This document shows, piece after piece, positions 1 through 6,792 of a stretch of 15,110 bases of DNA. The position numbers were made by a program, and so were the translations under genes. The notes beneath the pieces were generated by a model that had not been told where the DNA came from, made no database searches, and saw only the letters and a list, made by a program, of their open reading frames with translations. Numbering within the stretch: the first letter of the stretch is position 1; the number at the start of each line of letters is the position of its first letter. This stretch comes from a bacterium (lineage in GTDB: Bacteria; Krumholzibacteriota; Krumholzibacteriia; JACNKJ01): contig JACNKJ010000182.1 of NCBI GenBank assembly GCA_014382085.1, forward strand, positions 1 to 15,110, given 5' to 3'.

Positions 1-1005
1 CGCCGCTACAAAGGGCTCCACAGTTTTGGAACGCACGAAGTCCAAGGCGAAGTGGACGCCCACTCCGAACTCGTGCAACTTGGTGTTCAGTTCCCTCGGC
101 GACTCCCAGCCATGGGGCATGAAAAGCGCGTTCTGTGTGTACTGGGTGAAGTGATAAGTACCCGCGAAGGAAATGGGACCCTTGAAGTGGCGCAGCAGAT
201 TCAGTCCGAGGGTGGTGCCTACTTCGAAACTTTGGAACCTGGAAATGGGCTCGCCCAGGACGGTCATGATATTGTTTACATGATTCATGAGCACGGCGTG
301 GTTGGGCCCTGAGTAGGTGCTGATGCTCGGCCCGAAACTCCAGCCGCTAAGCAGAAATCCTGAACGTCCCTTCTCGGGAATCTCAAGAATCGAATCGTCG
401 GGTGCTTCTCCCTCTCCGCCCACAAGAGTTTCCACTTCGTCCTCGTTCTGGGCAGCCCAGGCCTTGGCCAGCAATTCCGTATCTTCCCCAGCCAGTTCTT
501 CCTCAGGCTTCCAACTGCGATAGGGATGCAAAAGGCGACGGCAGTCATCCGGCAGGCTGCTGCGCAGGGCACGAGGTTCGCTGCCCGATACGCGAATGAA
601 GCCTTCCATTTTCCCGCTGCTGATGTCGTAGAGCTTCAGGAGCAGGCGGTCTTCGTTGCTGCTGCGGCGGAAGTATCCCATGATCAGAATGTCCAGTTTC
701 AATGCCCGGCCCAGATCCGCGAAACAGTCTTCCTCGGAGCAGGTCGCGGGATCGAGATTGTCCGCTTCCATAGCCAGGGAAATGAGATCGCCGGGCATGA
801 GTTGCCACTCGCTGGAGGGAAAGGCCGCAATCAATTCTTCGCGCACCGACTTTTCCAATTCCCTGCGTTCACCCGCGTCCAGGTCGGCCGTTCCATCCAA
901 GGGGGGCAGGCCTACCTGGAAAGCCGCCGCCGACAGGACCCCAAACAGACATAGATTAGTTAGAATCAAAATCATTAAGGTTTTGCGGCCATAGCGAGGC
1001 GACAT
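1..1005 (-). CDS. CsgG-like N-terminal domain fused to a putative outer-membrane beta-barrel (3' end outside window)
   Basis: The frame is open from the ATG at 1005-1003 to the window edge: 335 residues, C-terminus missing. AGGAG at 1016-1012 lies 6 nt before the ATG. Residues 8-28 form a signal peptide (RK, a hydrophobic run, then SAAA before FQ), so the protein is exported. Residues 29-140 resemble the CsgG/TolB-like fold that opens many diderm envelope proteins: a paralogue-style PPLDGT start, a helix with EREL..SVREEL, a Cys pair (C89, C94) in a CSEEDC motif, then a strand LDILIMGYFRR and LLLKLYDISSGK. Residues 141-212 are an acidic linker. From about 213, alternating polar/hydrophobic strands (FLLSGWSFGPSIST, EVGTTLGLNLLRHF, HEFGVGVHFALDFV) look like a small outer-membrane barrel. 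The function is unknown. It follows waaA on the same strand across 67 nt. The family assignment is by pattern only; export and two-part architecture are the surer claims. Confidence 0.72.
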   Translation of the reverse strand, partial: MSPRYGRKTLMILILTNLCLFGVLSAAAFQVGLPPLDGTADLDAGERRELEKSVREELIAAFPSSEWQLMPGDLISLAMEADNLDPATCSEEDCFADLGRALKLDILIMGYFRRSSNEDRLLLKLYDISSGKMEGFIRVSGSEPRALRSSLPDDCRRLLHPYRSWKPEEELAGEDTELLAKAWAAQNEDEVETLVGGEGEAPDDSILEIPEKGRSGFLLSGWSFGPSISTYSGPNHAVLMNHVNNIMTVLGEPISRFQSFEVGTTLGLNLLRHFKGPISFAGTYHFTQYTQNALFMPHGWESPRELNTKLHEFGVGVHFALDFVRSKTVEPFVAA

Positions 1006-1040
1006 GCGAATCTCCTGCGTTGCGGGTCGGGGCGATTGAG

Positions 1041-1063
1041 GAAAATTACAGCACGCTTGCTGC
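1041..1063 (-). terminator. weak hairpin plus short T-tract between waaA and the CsgG-like gene
   Basis: Read on the minus strand, CAGCA (1062-1058) pairs with TGCTG (1053-1049) across a 4-nt loop. A flanking G-T pair adds one more position, and TAATTTTC follows. The stem is short and the T-tract has only four consecutive T, so termination after waaA may be partial or absent. Confidence 0.28.
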
Positions 1064-1072
1064 CTTGTCAGC

Positions 1073-2332
1073 CTAGATCTCGAATTTCTCGATGAAGTCC
1101 AGGCTCCTTTGGGCCGCACCCGCGCCCGAATCCACAAAAAGACGTGCACGAGCCGCGTTTTCGTGGGCGGCCGCCACATCGTTCATGTGGCTGCGCCAGA
1201 GCTCAAGAAGCTCACGGGAATCCCGGATGACCCATCCCGCGCCCGCTTCGACCAACTCTGCAGCCTCGGCGGCTCGTTCGATGCGGGGGCCCATGATCAC
1301 AGGCAGGCCATGAGCCGCAGCTTCCAGGACGCTGTGGACGCCGTCGCCGAATCCTCCGCCCACGAAGGCCAGGGAACCCAATCTGTAGAGCTCGGCCAAT
1401 TGTCCCAACACGTCGGCCAGCACCACGCAGGCCTCGGGAAAATGATCCAGGGTGGACAGGCGGGCCGAGCTCAAACCCCGACGGGCGGCCTCGGCCTCCA
1501 GGCGACACAGATTGTTTTCCGAGGGTTCGTGAGGCGCCAACAGGAGCCGAGCTTTGGGCTGCTCGGCCAATATCTGGGGATAGGCCTCCCAGATTAATGT
1601 CTCCTCGGCAGGCCAACTGCTGCCGACCACGAGGCAAGCTTCCTTTGGGTGGATGGAACGGCTGAGCAAGTGAGGCCGGTTTTCCTGCCTGCGCTGAATG
1701 ACCCGGTCGAAGCGCGTGTCACCGGTAATCGCCAGGCGATCCTCGGCCACTCCCAAGCGACGAAAACTCTCTGCGTCGCCCTTGGAAGCCGCCCCGATAC
1801 CGCTGAGCAGGCCATGGAGTGGGCGGGCGAGCAGGCGTCCGGGCCAGCGACTGCGTCCCGATTCAGCGGAAAGGACAGCGCCCAACAGGAAGACGGGAAT
1901 CTTCCGTCGCCGGGCTTCGCCCATGAGGCTGGGCCAGAGATCCCATTTGATCACGAGAATATGGTCGGGGGTGAAATCGTCTAAAAGGCGGGCCATGGCC
2001 CGCGGCGTATCGGCGGGCATGGGGATGGCACGATGGGCATCTGGAAGATCCTTGGCCGCTTTTCGGGCCGAAGCCGAAGAGAGGGTCACCAGCAAGGCGG
2101 CCTCAGGATGGCGTGCGCAAAGCTCCCACAAGAGAGGACGGGCCTGCTCCAGTTCTCCCGCCGAGGAAACGTGCACCAGGATTCGGGGTGACGCCCCCGG
2201 GGCCACATTTGATGCGCCGGGGGATTCCTTTCGCCAAGCGAGGGTGGCGGCCAACTTGGGCGAGAAGCGCGCGAATAGCGGGAGCAGGGCCGCGGCCAGG
2301 GGCGCAAGCAGCCGGTAGAGGGCGATAATCAT
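1073..2332 (-). CDS. waaA: 3-deoxy-D-manno-octulosonic acid (Kdo) transferase
   Basis: WaaA transfers Kdo from CMP-Kdo to the lipid A precursor at the inner-membrane face, the first step of LPS core assembly. The protein has 419 residues, normal for the family. Residues 1-20 are a hydrophobic N-terminal anchor. ILVHVSSAGELEQARPL (51-67) matches the WaaA N-domain block; E60 sits at the catalytic Glu position (Glu31 in the Aquifex enzyme). IKWDLWPSL corresponds to the family ETELWPNL block, with W-D in place of the usual E-T/E. FVGGGFGDGVHSVLEAAAHGLPVIMGP is the C-terminal nucleotide-sugar-binding block. The start is ATG 2332-2330: it overlaps the upstream stop in ATGA and has GGAGG 9 nt before it. 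An upstream in-frame ATG at 2416 would add 28 Arg-rich residues inside the upstream gene and is unlikely. Whether it adds one or two Kdo units cannot be read from sequence. Confidence 0.93.
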   Translation of the reverse strand: MIIALYRLLAPLAAALLPLFARFSPKLAATLAWRKESPGASNVAPGASPRILVHVSSAGELEQARPLLWELCARHPEAALLVTLSSASARKAAKDLPDAHRAIPMPADTPRAMARLLDDFTPDHILVIKWDLWPSLMGEARRRKIPVFLLGAVLSAESGRSRWPGRLLARPLHGLLSGIGAASKGDAESFRRLGVAEDRLAITGDTRFDRVIQRRQENRPHLLSRSIHPKEACLVVGSSWPAEETLIWEAYPQILAEQPKARLLLAPHEPSENNLCRLEAEAARRGLSSARLSTLDHFPEACVVLADVLGQLAELYRLGSLAFVGGGFGDGVHSVLEAAAHGLPVIMGPRIERAAEAAELVEAGAGWVIRDSRELLELWRSHMNDVAAAHENAARARLFVDSGAGAAQRSLDFIEKFEI

Positions 2333-3354
2333 TCCAGCCATCCTCCTTCCCGAAGTTCCGCGATCACGCTCTCGGGCTCCAGCTCGGCCAGGCAGCGTTG
2401 ATCGCCGTATTTGCAAGGGCGTTTACCGTGCAGGGAGCAAGGCCGACAACTTAGATTCCTCTGAATCAGCAGACTTTCGGGACGCCGGGGTGCGAACCCG
2501 AACTCGGGCACGGTGGGCCCGAAGAGGGTGCAGACAGGACGATCCACTGCTTCGGCCAAATGGGCCAGGCCACTATCGCCGCCCACAAGCCCTCGGCAAC
2601 GCGACAGGGTGGCTGCCAGGCGCGGCAGTGCCAGCGCACCGGCGAAAACCTTGGCCCTCTCTCCGGCCGTGGCAGCCACAGCACGGCATAGCTCCTCTTC
2701 GCCGGGTCCTCCCACAACGAGCAGGGGGAGATGCGCCGGCAAAGCCGCAGCGAATTCTTCGAATCGTGGCCAAGCCTTTTGGATCCAGGCTGCCCCCGGT
2801 GCCAAAGCCAAGGGGTGGGAATTCGGGTCGAGGCCAAGGGCGGCGAGTTCCTCATCCACCGAATGTTGGAGGACCTCATCGAGGGGATAAGCTTGCTCGG
2901 GAGCATGGCCGGATTCGCTGAGCTGGGCGGCGGCTTCACGATGACGCTCATATACAGGCGTGAATGGACGCTTGCGTAGGCTGGCCTTGAGTGTGTCGGG
3001 AGCCGCAACCAGAATGCGTCGGCGAAGGGCGTCGCGGTGCGTGGTGATCCAGCGGGGACCGCGGACGGCCAAGAGCACATGAAGACTTCGGCTTCGTAGA
3101 TTGTCATGTAGGTCGAGTACGGCGTCGAATTTTTCTTCGGCAAGCTCAGCAGCCATGGCGCGCAGGCCTGCGACGCCTAGCGAGGGATCCAGGCTCCAAA
3201 CACGCTCTATTCCCGGAAGGGGCTCCATGAGGGGCGCAAATCGGCTCAAAGTGAGAAAATGGAGCTTATGGCTGGCGGCGGACAGATCCCGTAGGGCGGG
3301 AAGGGTCAGGAGCAGATCGCCCAGGGCGCTGAATCGTATGACGAGTGTGCGCAT
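2329..3354 (-). CDS. GT9-family heptosyltransferase (LPS inner core)
   Basis: This 341-residue glycosyltransferase of family GT9 would transfer a heptose from ADP-heptose to the growing LPS core in the cytoplasm. Visible features: the N-terminal MRTLVIRFSALGDLLLTLP with G12-D13 (the conserved acidic residue near the active site); LAPGAAWIQKAWP at 183-196 with K193; GGDSGLAHLA at 258-267, the family ADP-heptose-binding signature; LFGPT at 277-281. A C-terminal cluster of four Cys (C303, C306, C314, C321) resembles the CxxC...C...C tail of WaaF-type enzymes. The gene ends in a 4-nt ATGA overlap with waaA, so the two Kdo/heptose steps are translationally coupled. GAGG precedes the ATG by 5 nt and a promoter lies at 3382-3410. 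I cannot tell WaaC, WaaF or WaaQ apart here, so no symbol is given. Confidence 0.9.
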   Translation of the reverse strand: MRTLVIRFSALGDLLLTLPALRDLSAASHKLHFLTLSRFAPLMEPLPGIERVWSLDPSLGVAGLRAMAAELAEEKFDAVLDLHDNLRSRSLHVLLAVRGPRWITTHRDALRRRILVAAPDTLKASLRKRPFTPVYERHREAAAQLSESGHAPEQAYPLDEVLQHSVDEELAALGLDPNSHPLALAPGAAWIQKAWPRFEEFAAALPAHLPLLVVGGPGEEELCRAVAATAGERAKVFAGALALPRLAATLSRCRGLVGGDSGLAHLAEAVDRPVCTLFGPTVPEFGFAPRRPESLLIQRNLSCRPCSLHGKRPCKYGDQRCLAELEPESVIAELREGGWLE

Positions 3355-3381
3355 GCCGCCTCGAATTTGCTGTGAAGGCGC

Positions 3382-3410
3382 AGTTTAGGGGAGGTCCCTC
3401 GGAGCGTCAA
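3382..3410 (-). promoter_or_regulatory. sigma70-like promoter for the heptosyltransferase-waaA operon
   Basis: On the minus strand TTGACG (3410-3405) and TAAACT (3387-3382) are separated by exactly 17 nt. Matches to TTGACA/TATAAT are 5/6 and 4/6. Transcription would start near 3375, giving a leader of about 20 nt with GAGG before the ATG at 3354. This is the best-formed promoter in the window. Confidence 0.6.
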
Positions 3411-3419
3411 GGAGCGTGC

Positions 3420-3448
3420 TTGACAAGGTGGACACAAAGCCCGACTCT
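3420..3448 (+). promoter_or_regulatory. possible divergent promoter for the kinase-CNNM operon
   Basis: A perfect TTGACA at 3420-3425 is followed 17 nt later by GACTCT, a poor -10. If used, transcription starts near 3455, only a few bases before the ATG at 3464. That would exclude the GTG at 3416 as a start and give a nearly leaderless mRNA. Only the -35 box is convincing. Confidence 0.27.
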
Positions 3449-3463
3449 TGCTTTGATCGAAGT

Positions 3464-4429
3464 ATGGATGAAGCTCAGAACTCCTCTCGGCCGTCCAAGG
3501 CCCATGATCTCCGCCATCAACTTGCCCTGCTCGCGGTGGACCTACGTCTTTGCCGCGACTCCATGGCGAAGGGCGAGTCGCTTGACCTATTACCCCAACT
3601 CATGGACCGTCTCGGGCGCGGCTTGGATCGAGCGCGGGAAATTATTGAAGAGGGCGCGGCGCCGCGAGCTGAGTTCGCGCAAAATCGCTCCGGTCTTGTC
3701 CATGAAATATGGGATCGCTTCCTTCGCGCCGGCCGTCTGCGCCCCCAGAACAGTCGCTTGGAGATGCCGGATCCTTGGTTATTTCCGGGATCGGATGAAG
3801 CCTTGCACGCCTTACTGCTGAATCTGCTGGAGAATGCCTGCAAGGCTGCGCCGGAAGGACCTGTTTCACTACGGGCCGATGCGGAAGGATTTAGCCTGGA
3901 GAATGGCGGAGAAAACATGCCCGCAGAATTGGCCGCGAGCTTGAGAAGGGACCAAGCGCCCGAAGCGGGAGAGCTTCACGGCCAGGGTCTCGGCGAGATT
4001 TTGCGGCGGAAGCGGCAACTCAATTTGCACTTGAGCCTCGACCTAAATGGTAAGACTCGTTTCAAATTCCGCCGGGCCCCTGGCCCCCGTCTTCTTGTGG
4101 TGGAGGACGATCCCGGCCTGCGAAGCATGTTGGCCGAACTCATTCGTCGGGAGGGTTTCCAGGTGGATGAGGTGAGCTGCTTCGAAGAATTGTCTGCTAA
4201 GGCGGGTCCCTGGAGCGCCGTGCTCGCTGATCTGGGACTTCCTGGTGAGAGCGGAGAGGTGGGCTTGCTGCGCATCAAACAGGGGCATCCAAGCACGCGC
4301 ACCCTTCTGCTCACCGGTGAAGCTGATCGTGGCGGCGGCTGCGTGGAGGGCGTAGATCGCGTGCTGGTGAAGCCGGGATTGGGTTCCTTGCATGAAGAGC
4401 TTCGGGCTCTCATGGAGGCGACGCGATGA
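3464..4429 (+). CDS. compact soluble histidine kinase-receiver hybrid, no sensor domain
   Basis: The 321-residue cytoplasmic protein has no membrane segment or sensor domain. H14-D15-L16-R17 is a histidine-kinase H-box-like motif at the start of a two-helix segment (14-62) suited to a DHp dimer. Residues 110-200 carry an HATPase_c fold: N-box LLLNLLENACKAA (117-129, N120, E123, N124), a G1-like ENGGEN at 146-151 where the usual Asp is Glu, and G2 GQGLG (173-177). Residues 209-321 are a receiver domain with acidic pair D215-D216, phospho-acceptor D256 (VLADLGLP), T284 and K303. All receiver catalytic residues are present; the kinase half is slightly degenerate, so it could be a weak kinase, phosphatase or scaffold. 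The stop overlaps the next start (ATGA), tying it to the CNNM genes. The start choice is uncertain: GTG 3416 would add 16 residues, but AAGGAG lies only 1 nt from it and a TTGACA overlaps it; ATG 3464 lacks a clear ribosome-binding site. Confidence 0.78.
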   Translation: MDEAQNSSRPSKAHDLRHQLALLAVDLRLCRDSMAKGESLDLLPQLMDRLGRGLDRAREIIEEGAAPRAEFAQNRSGLVHEIWDRFLRAGRLRPQNSRLEMPDPWLFPGSDEALHALLLNLLENACKAAPEGPVSLRADAEGFSLENGGENMPAELAASLRRDQAPEAGELHGQGLGEILRRKRQLNLHLSLDLNGKTRFKFRRAPGPRLLVVEDDPGLRSMLAELIRREGFQVDEVSCFEELSAKAGPWSAVLADLGLPGESGEVGLLRIKQGHPSTRTLLLTGEADRGGGCVEGVDRVLVKPGLGSLHEELRALMEATR

Positions 4430-5670
4430 TCGCCGATATCCTCCTGGTCTTGGCCATACTGATGCTCTTGGGCTTTTCGGCCTTTTTTTCGGGTTCGGAA
4501 ACGGCCCTTTTCGCACTGGACCATAATCAGCGCCGCCTGCTGCGAAAGCGCCAGGATCGTCCCGCCCGCACTGTGGCTTTCATGCTGGACCGGCTCCAGG
4601 AAGTGCTGGCCACCATTCTGGTGGGCAATACCCTGGTGAATATCGTGTTGGCCGTGCTGGCCACGCGCCTTTTCCTGCGGCATTTGGGTCCTGAACGGGG
4701 GCCCTTGGTGAGCACTCTGGCGACTACCTTGGTCGTGCTGCTCTTCGGCGAAATTCTACCTAAGAGCATCGCAGTGCAGCATCCCCGAAACACCAGCCTG
4801 CGCATTGCCCCAAGGCTACTGACCGCCCATCGAACGCTGGGGCCTGTGGCCGGTGCGCTGGAGCGACTGAGCCTGCGGTTCCGCAATGTTCTGCAGCGTG
4901 TTTTCCCTGGGGATCGCCAGGGTCTACAGGAAGAGGATCTTCTCGCCTTGGTGAAGGTAGCCATGGAGGAAGGGCCTCTGGGTGAGAAGGAAATGGAGAT
5001 GGTCAACGGCGTCTTCGAGTTGGGCGACACTCCCGTGTCCGAAACCATGACGCCCCGCGTGGACATCTTCCTGCTTGAAGACAATGTGCCCATACGAGAG
5101 GCCGTGGAAAAGGTACGGGAGGAGGGCTACTCCAAAATCCCCATTTTCCGGGAAAGCCCCGATCGAGTTGTGGGAATTCTCCACGCGGCTGATCTGCTTG
5201 GTCGGGAGAACTCGGAGGAGGCGGTTTCGACCTTGTCACGGTCGGTGCGGTTTTGCCCCGAGAGCCAGATGGCCGGTCCGCTCCTGGGTGAGATGCTCGA
5301 CGAAAACGAAACTCTGGCCGTGGTTTTGGACGAATATGGATCCCTTGCAGGGTTGGCCGCCCTGGAAGACCTTTTCGAGATCCTTATCGGGAATATTCTC
5401 AACCGGAGAGATTTTGAAAGCCAGCGCTTCTATATGCCCGACGAGAATACCCTGATCGCCTCGGCGCGCATGGAACTGGAAGAGGCCTCTGAAATCCTTC
5501 GCCAGCCCCTGAGCAGTGGTGAAAGTGAAACCCTGGGCGGATATCTCATGGAGCAACTGGGTGAGGTGCCCGAGGAAGGCAGTGTCTGCGAAATTGCCGG
5601 GCTGCGCTGGACCGTCCTGGATGCGGAAGGCCCGGCCTTGCGTACCTTGAAACTGGAGCGTCTGTCATGA
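4426..5670 (+). CDS. CNNM/CorC-type transmembrane CBS-domain protein (hemolysin C family), full length
   Basis: A 414-residue inner-membrane protein of the DUF21-CBS-CorC_HlyC architecture, related to CNNM/MpfA/CorB proteins linked to Mg2+ or other divalent-cation efflux. The DUF21 part (about 1-150) has several hydrophobic segments and the family motifs FFSGSETALFA (20-30), LVGNTLVNI (65-73) and LLFGEILPKS (105-114). After a linker, the CBS pair spans about 205-330: MTPR at 208-211, YSKIPIF at 235-241, then VVLDEYGSLAGL at 299-310 and ALEDLFEILIGNI. Residues 335-412 form the CorC_HlyC domain (LIASARMELEEAS...LGGYLMEQLG...). ATGA overlaps join it to the kinase-receiver gene upstream and the second paralogue downstream, so the three should be made together. 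The substrate is not readable from sequence; older names such as hemolysin are misleading. Confidence 0.92.
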   Translation: MIADILLVLAILMLLGFSAFFSGSETALFALDHNQRRLLRKRQDRPARTVAFMLDRLQEVLATILVGNTLVNIVLAVLATRLFLRHLGPERGPLVSTLATTLVVLLFGEILPKSIAVQHPRNTSLRIAPRLLTAHRTLGPVAGALERLSLRFRNVLQRVFPGDRQGLQEEDLLALVKVAMEEGPLGEKEMEMVNGVFELGDTPVSETMTPRVDIFLLEDNVPIREAVEKVREEGYSKIPIFRESPDRVVGILHAADLLGRENSEEAVSTLSRSVRFCPESQMAGPLLGEMLDENETLAVVLDEYGSLAGLAALEDLFEILIGNILNRRDFESQRFYMPDENTLIASARMELEEASEILRQPLSSGESETLGGYLMEQLGEVPEEGSVCEIAGLRWTVLDAEGPALRTLKLERLS

Positions 5671-6671
5671 ACGCCTGGGTGATCATGATGCTCGTGGCCA
5701 TCGTGGGCTCGGCTTTCTTCTCGGGTAGCGAGACGGCCATGGTCTCGAGTAATCGCATGCGCCAACGCGCGTCGCGGGATGAAGGGCGACGACTCGGCGG
5801 CCTCGCGGAAAGACTCTATCGGCATCCCGAGCGCATGCTGGCGGTCATTCTTTTAGGGACCAATGTATTCAATGTCCTGGCTTCCGTGACCGCAGTTTTG
5901 CTTACCGAAGACTTCCTGAAAAAACTGGATTGGCAACTGCCCGCATTGGGCATAGACATGATGGCCACGATTTGGGTGGTCCCCGTGGTACTTCTCTTTG
6001 GCGAAATTCTGCCTAAGGGCCTCGGTGGTGTCTACGCCGACCGGCTCACTCGATGGGTTTCCTTGCTCCTTATCCCCCTGGCCTGGGTACTCTGGCCCAT
6101 TCTCTGGGTCATCGAAGCCCTCAGCCGCTTGCTGGGCAGAGTTATCTCCGGTGGGCCCCCCAAGGGTGAGATCCCCCTCAGCTGGGAAACCGTGCGTTTG
6201 CATGTGGAGACGGGCCGCGAGGAAGGCGCTGTGGCGCATGAAGAGGAAATTCTCATCGGTCGCATCGCCCTGCTGAACCAGCTGACGGCACGCTCGCTCA
6301 TGCGCCCCATGTCGGTCCTGACCCTCTTTCCCATTCAGGGTACGGTGGGGGAACTCGTGAAGCAGCAGGGGGATCAGATGGCCTCGCGGATATTCCTCTT
6401 CCGTCAGGGTAGTTCGAAATTGGAAGGCTTCGTTTCCAGCTTGAAGCTCCTGTCTCAGGCGGCCGACCAGTCCCTGGAAACCCTGGCCGAGCCCCTGCGC
6501 ACGGTACCGGCCAGTCGACCCATGCTCGATCTCATCGACGAGTTGCAGTTCACCCACAGCAAGTTCACCGTGGTCACGGATCTGGACGGAAGTGCTCTGG
6601 GTGTGGTTTTCCTCCGCGATTTGCTGGATAAGCTGGTCCGCTACCGGCGTGTTGAAGATATCAGGGAGTAA
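5667..6671 (+). CDS. second CNNM/DUF21 protein, short form lacking the CorC_HlyC domain
   Basis: A 334-residue inner-membrane paralogue of the preceding protein. The DUF21 motifs are intact: AFFSGSETAMVSS (16-28), LLGTNVFNVL (62-71), LLFGEILPKGLG (109-120), with extra aromatic-rich membrane segments at 130-150. The cytoplasmic part is reduced. Where the first protein has MTPR this one has MRPM (212-215), losing the conserved Arg; the CBS pair is recognisable (IFLF, LEGFVSSLKLL, FTVVTD, GVVFLRDLL) but diverged. The chain stops right after the CBS pair, with no CorC_HlyC domain. It starts inside the stop of the first gene (ATGA). The pair probably forms a heteromer, with this subunit non-catalytic or regulatory on the nucleotide-binding side; that is inference. 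The last gene of the operon, it is followed by an intrinsic terminator. Confidence 0.88.
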   Translation: MNAWVIMMLVAIVGSAFFSGSETAMVSSNRMRQRASRDEGRRLGGLAERLYRHPERMLAVILLGTNVFNVLASVTAVLLTEDFLKKLDWQLPALGIDMMATIWVVPVVLLFGEILPKGLGGVYADRLTRWVSLLLIPLAWVLWPILWVIEALSRLLGRVISGGPPKGEIPLSWETVRLHVETGREEGAVAHEEEILIGRIALLNQLTARSLMRPMSVLTLFPIQGTVGELVKQQGDQMASRIFLFRQGSSKLEGFVSSLKLLSQAADQSLETLAEPLRTVPASRPMLDLIDELQFTHSKFTVVTDLDGSALGVVFLRDLLDKLVRYRRVEDIRE

Positions 6672-6722
6672 ACGCTCTTTAGCGGATATTTGTACCGAGA
6701 ATCAGAAATCTCTTATGAAATC

Positions 6723-6751
6723 TTGACCGCATCGGGCGGTCTTTTTACTTT
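6723..6751 (+). promoter_or_regulatory. possible promoter overlapping the terminator, for the twin-regulator operon
   Basis: TTGACC (6723-6728, 5/6 to TTGACA) and TACTTT (6746-6751, 3/6) are 17 nt apart. Transcription would start near 6758 and leave a leader of about 35 nt to the ATG at 6793. The -35 lies in the left terminator arm and the -10 in its T-tract. Confidence 0.36.
6725..6746 (+). terminator. intrinsic terminator after the CNNM operon
   Basis: GACCGC (6725-6730) pairs perfectly with GCGGTC (6736-6741) over a 5-nt loop, followed directly by five T (6742-6746). It lies 54 nt after the stop of the second CNNM gene and separates this operon from the regulator operon. Confidence 0.78.
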
Positions 6752-6792
6752 GTTCCCGACCCAGAAACCCGAAAATCCCATTCGAGGTGATC

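Noticed and set aside
526..954. Plus-strand open frame opposite the left-edge gene
   Set aside because: The minus-strand frame has a signal peptide, ribosome-binding site and continuous coding to the edge; the plus frame has none of these.
1698..2318. Plus-strand open frame opposite waaA
   Set aside because: Arg/Ser/Ala-rich shadow of waaA.
2333..2416. N-terminal extension of waaA
   Set aside because: Arg-rich extension inside the upstream gene; the ATGA overlap at 2332 with GGAGG upstream gives normal length and a normal N-terminus.
3976..4683. Minus-strand open frame across the kinase and CNNM genes
   Set aside because: Antisense to two well-supported genes; the Gln/His/Arg-rich product resembles no family.
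5853..6557. Minus-strand open frame opposite the second CNNM gene
   Set aside because: Antisense shadow with low-complexity composition and no ribosome-binding site.
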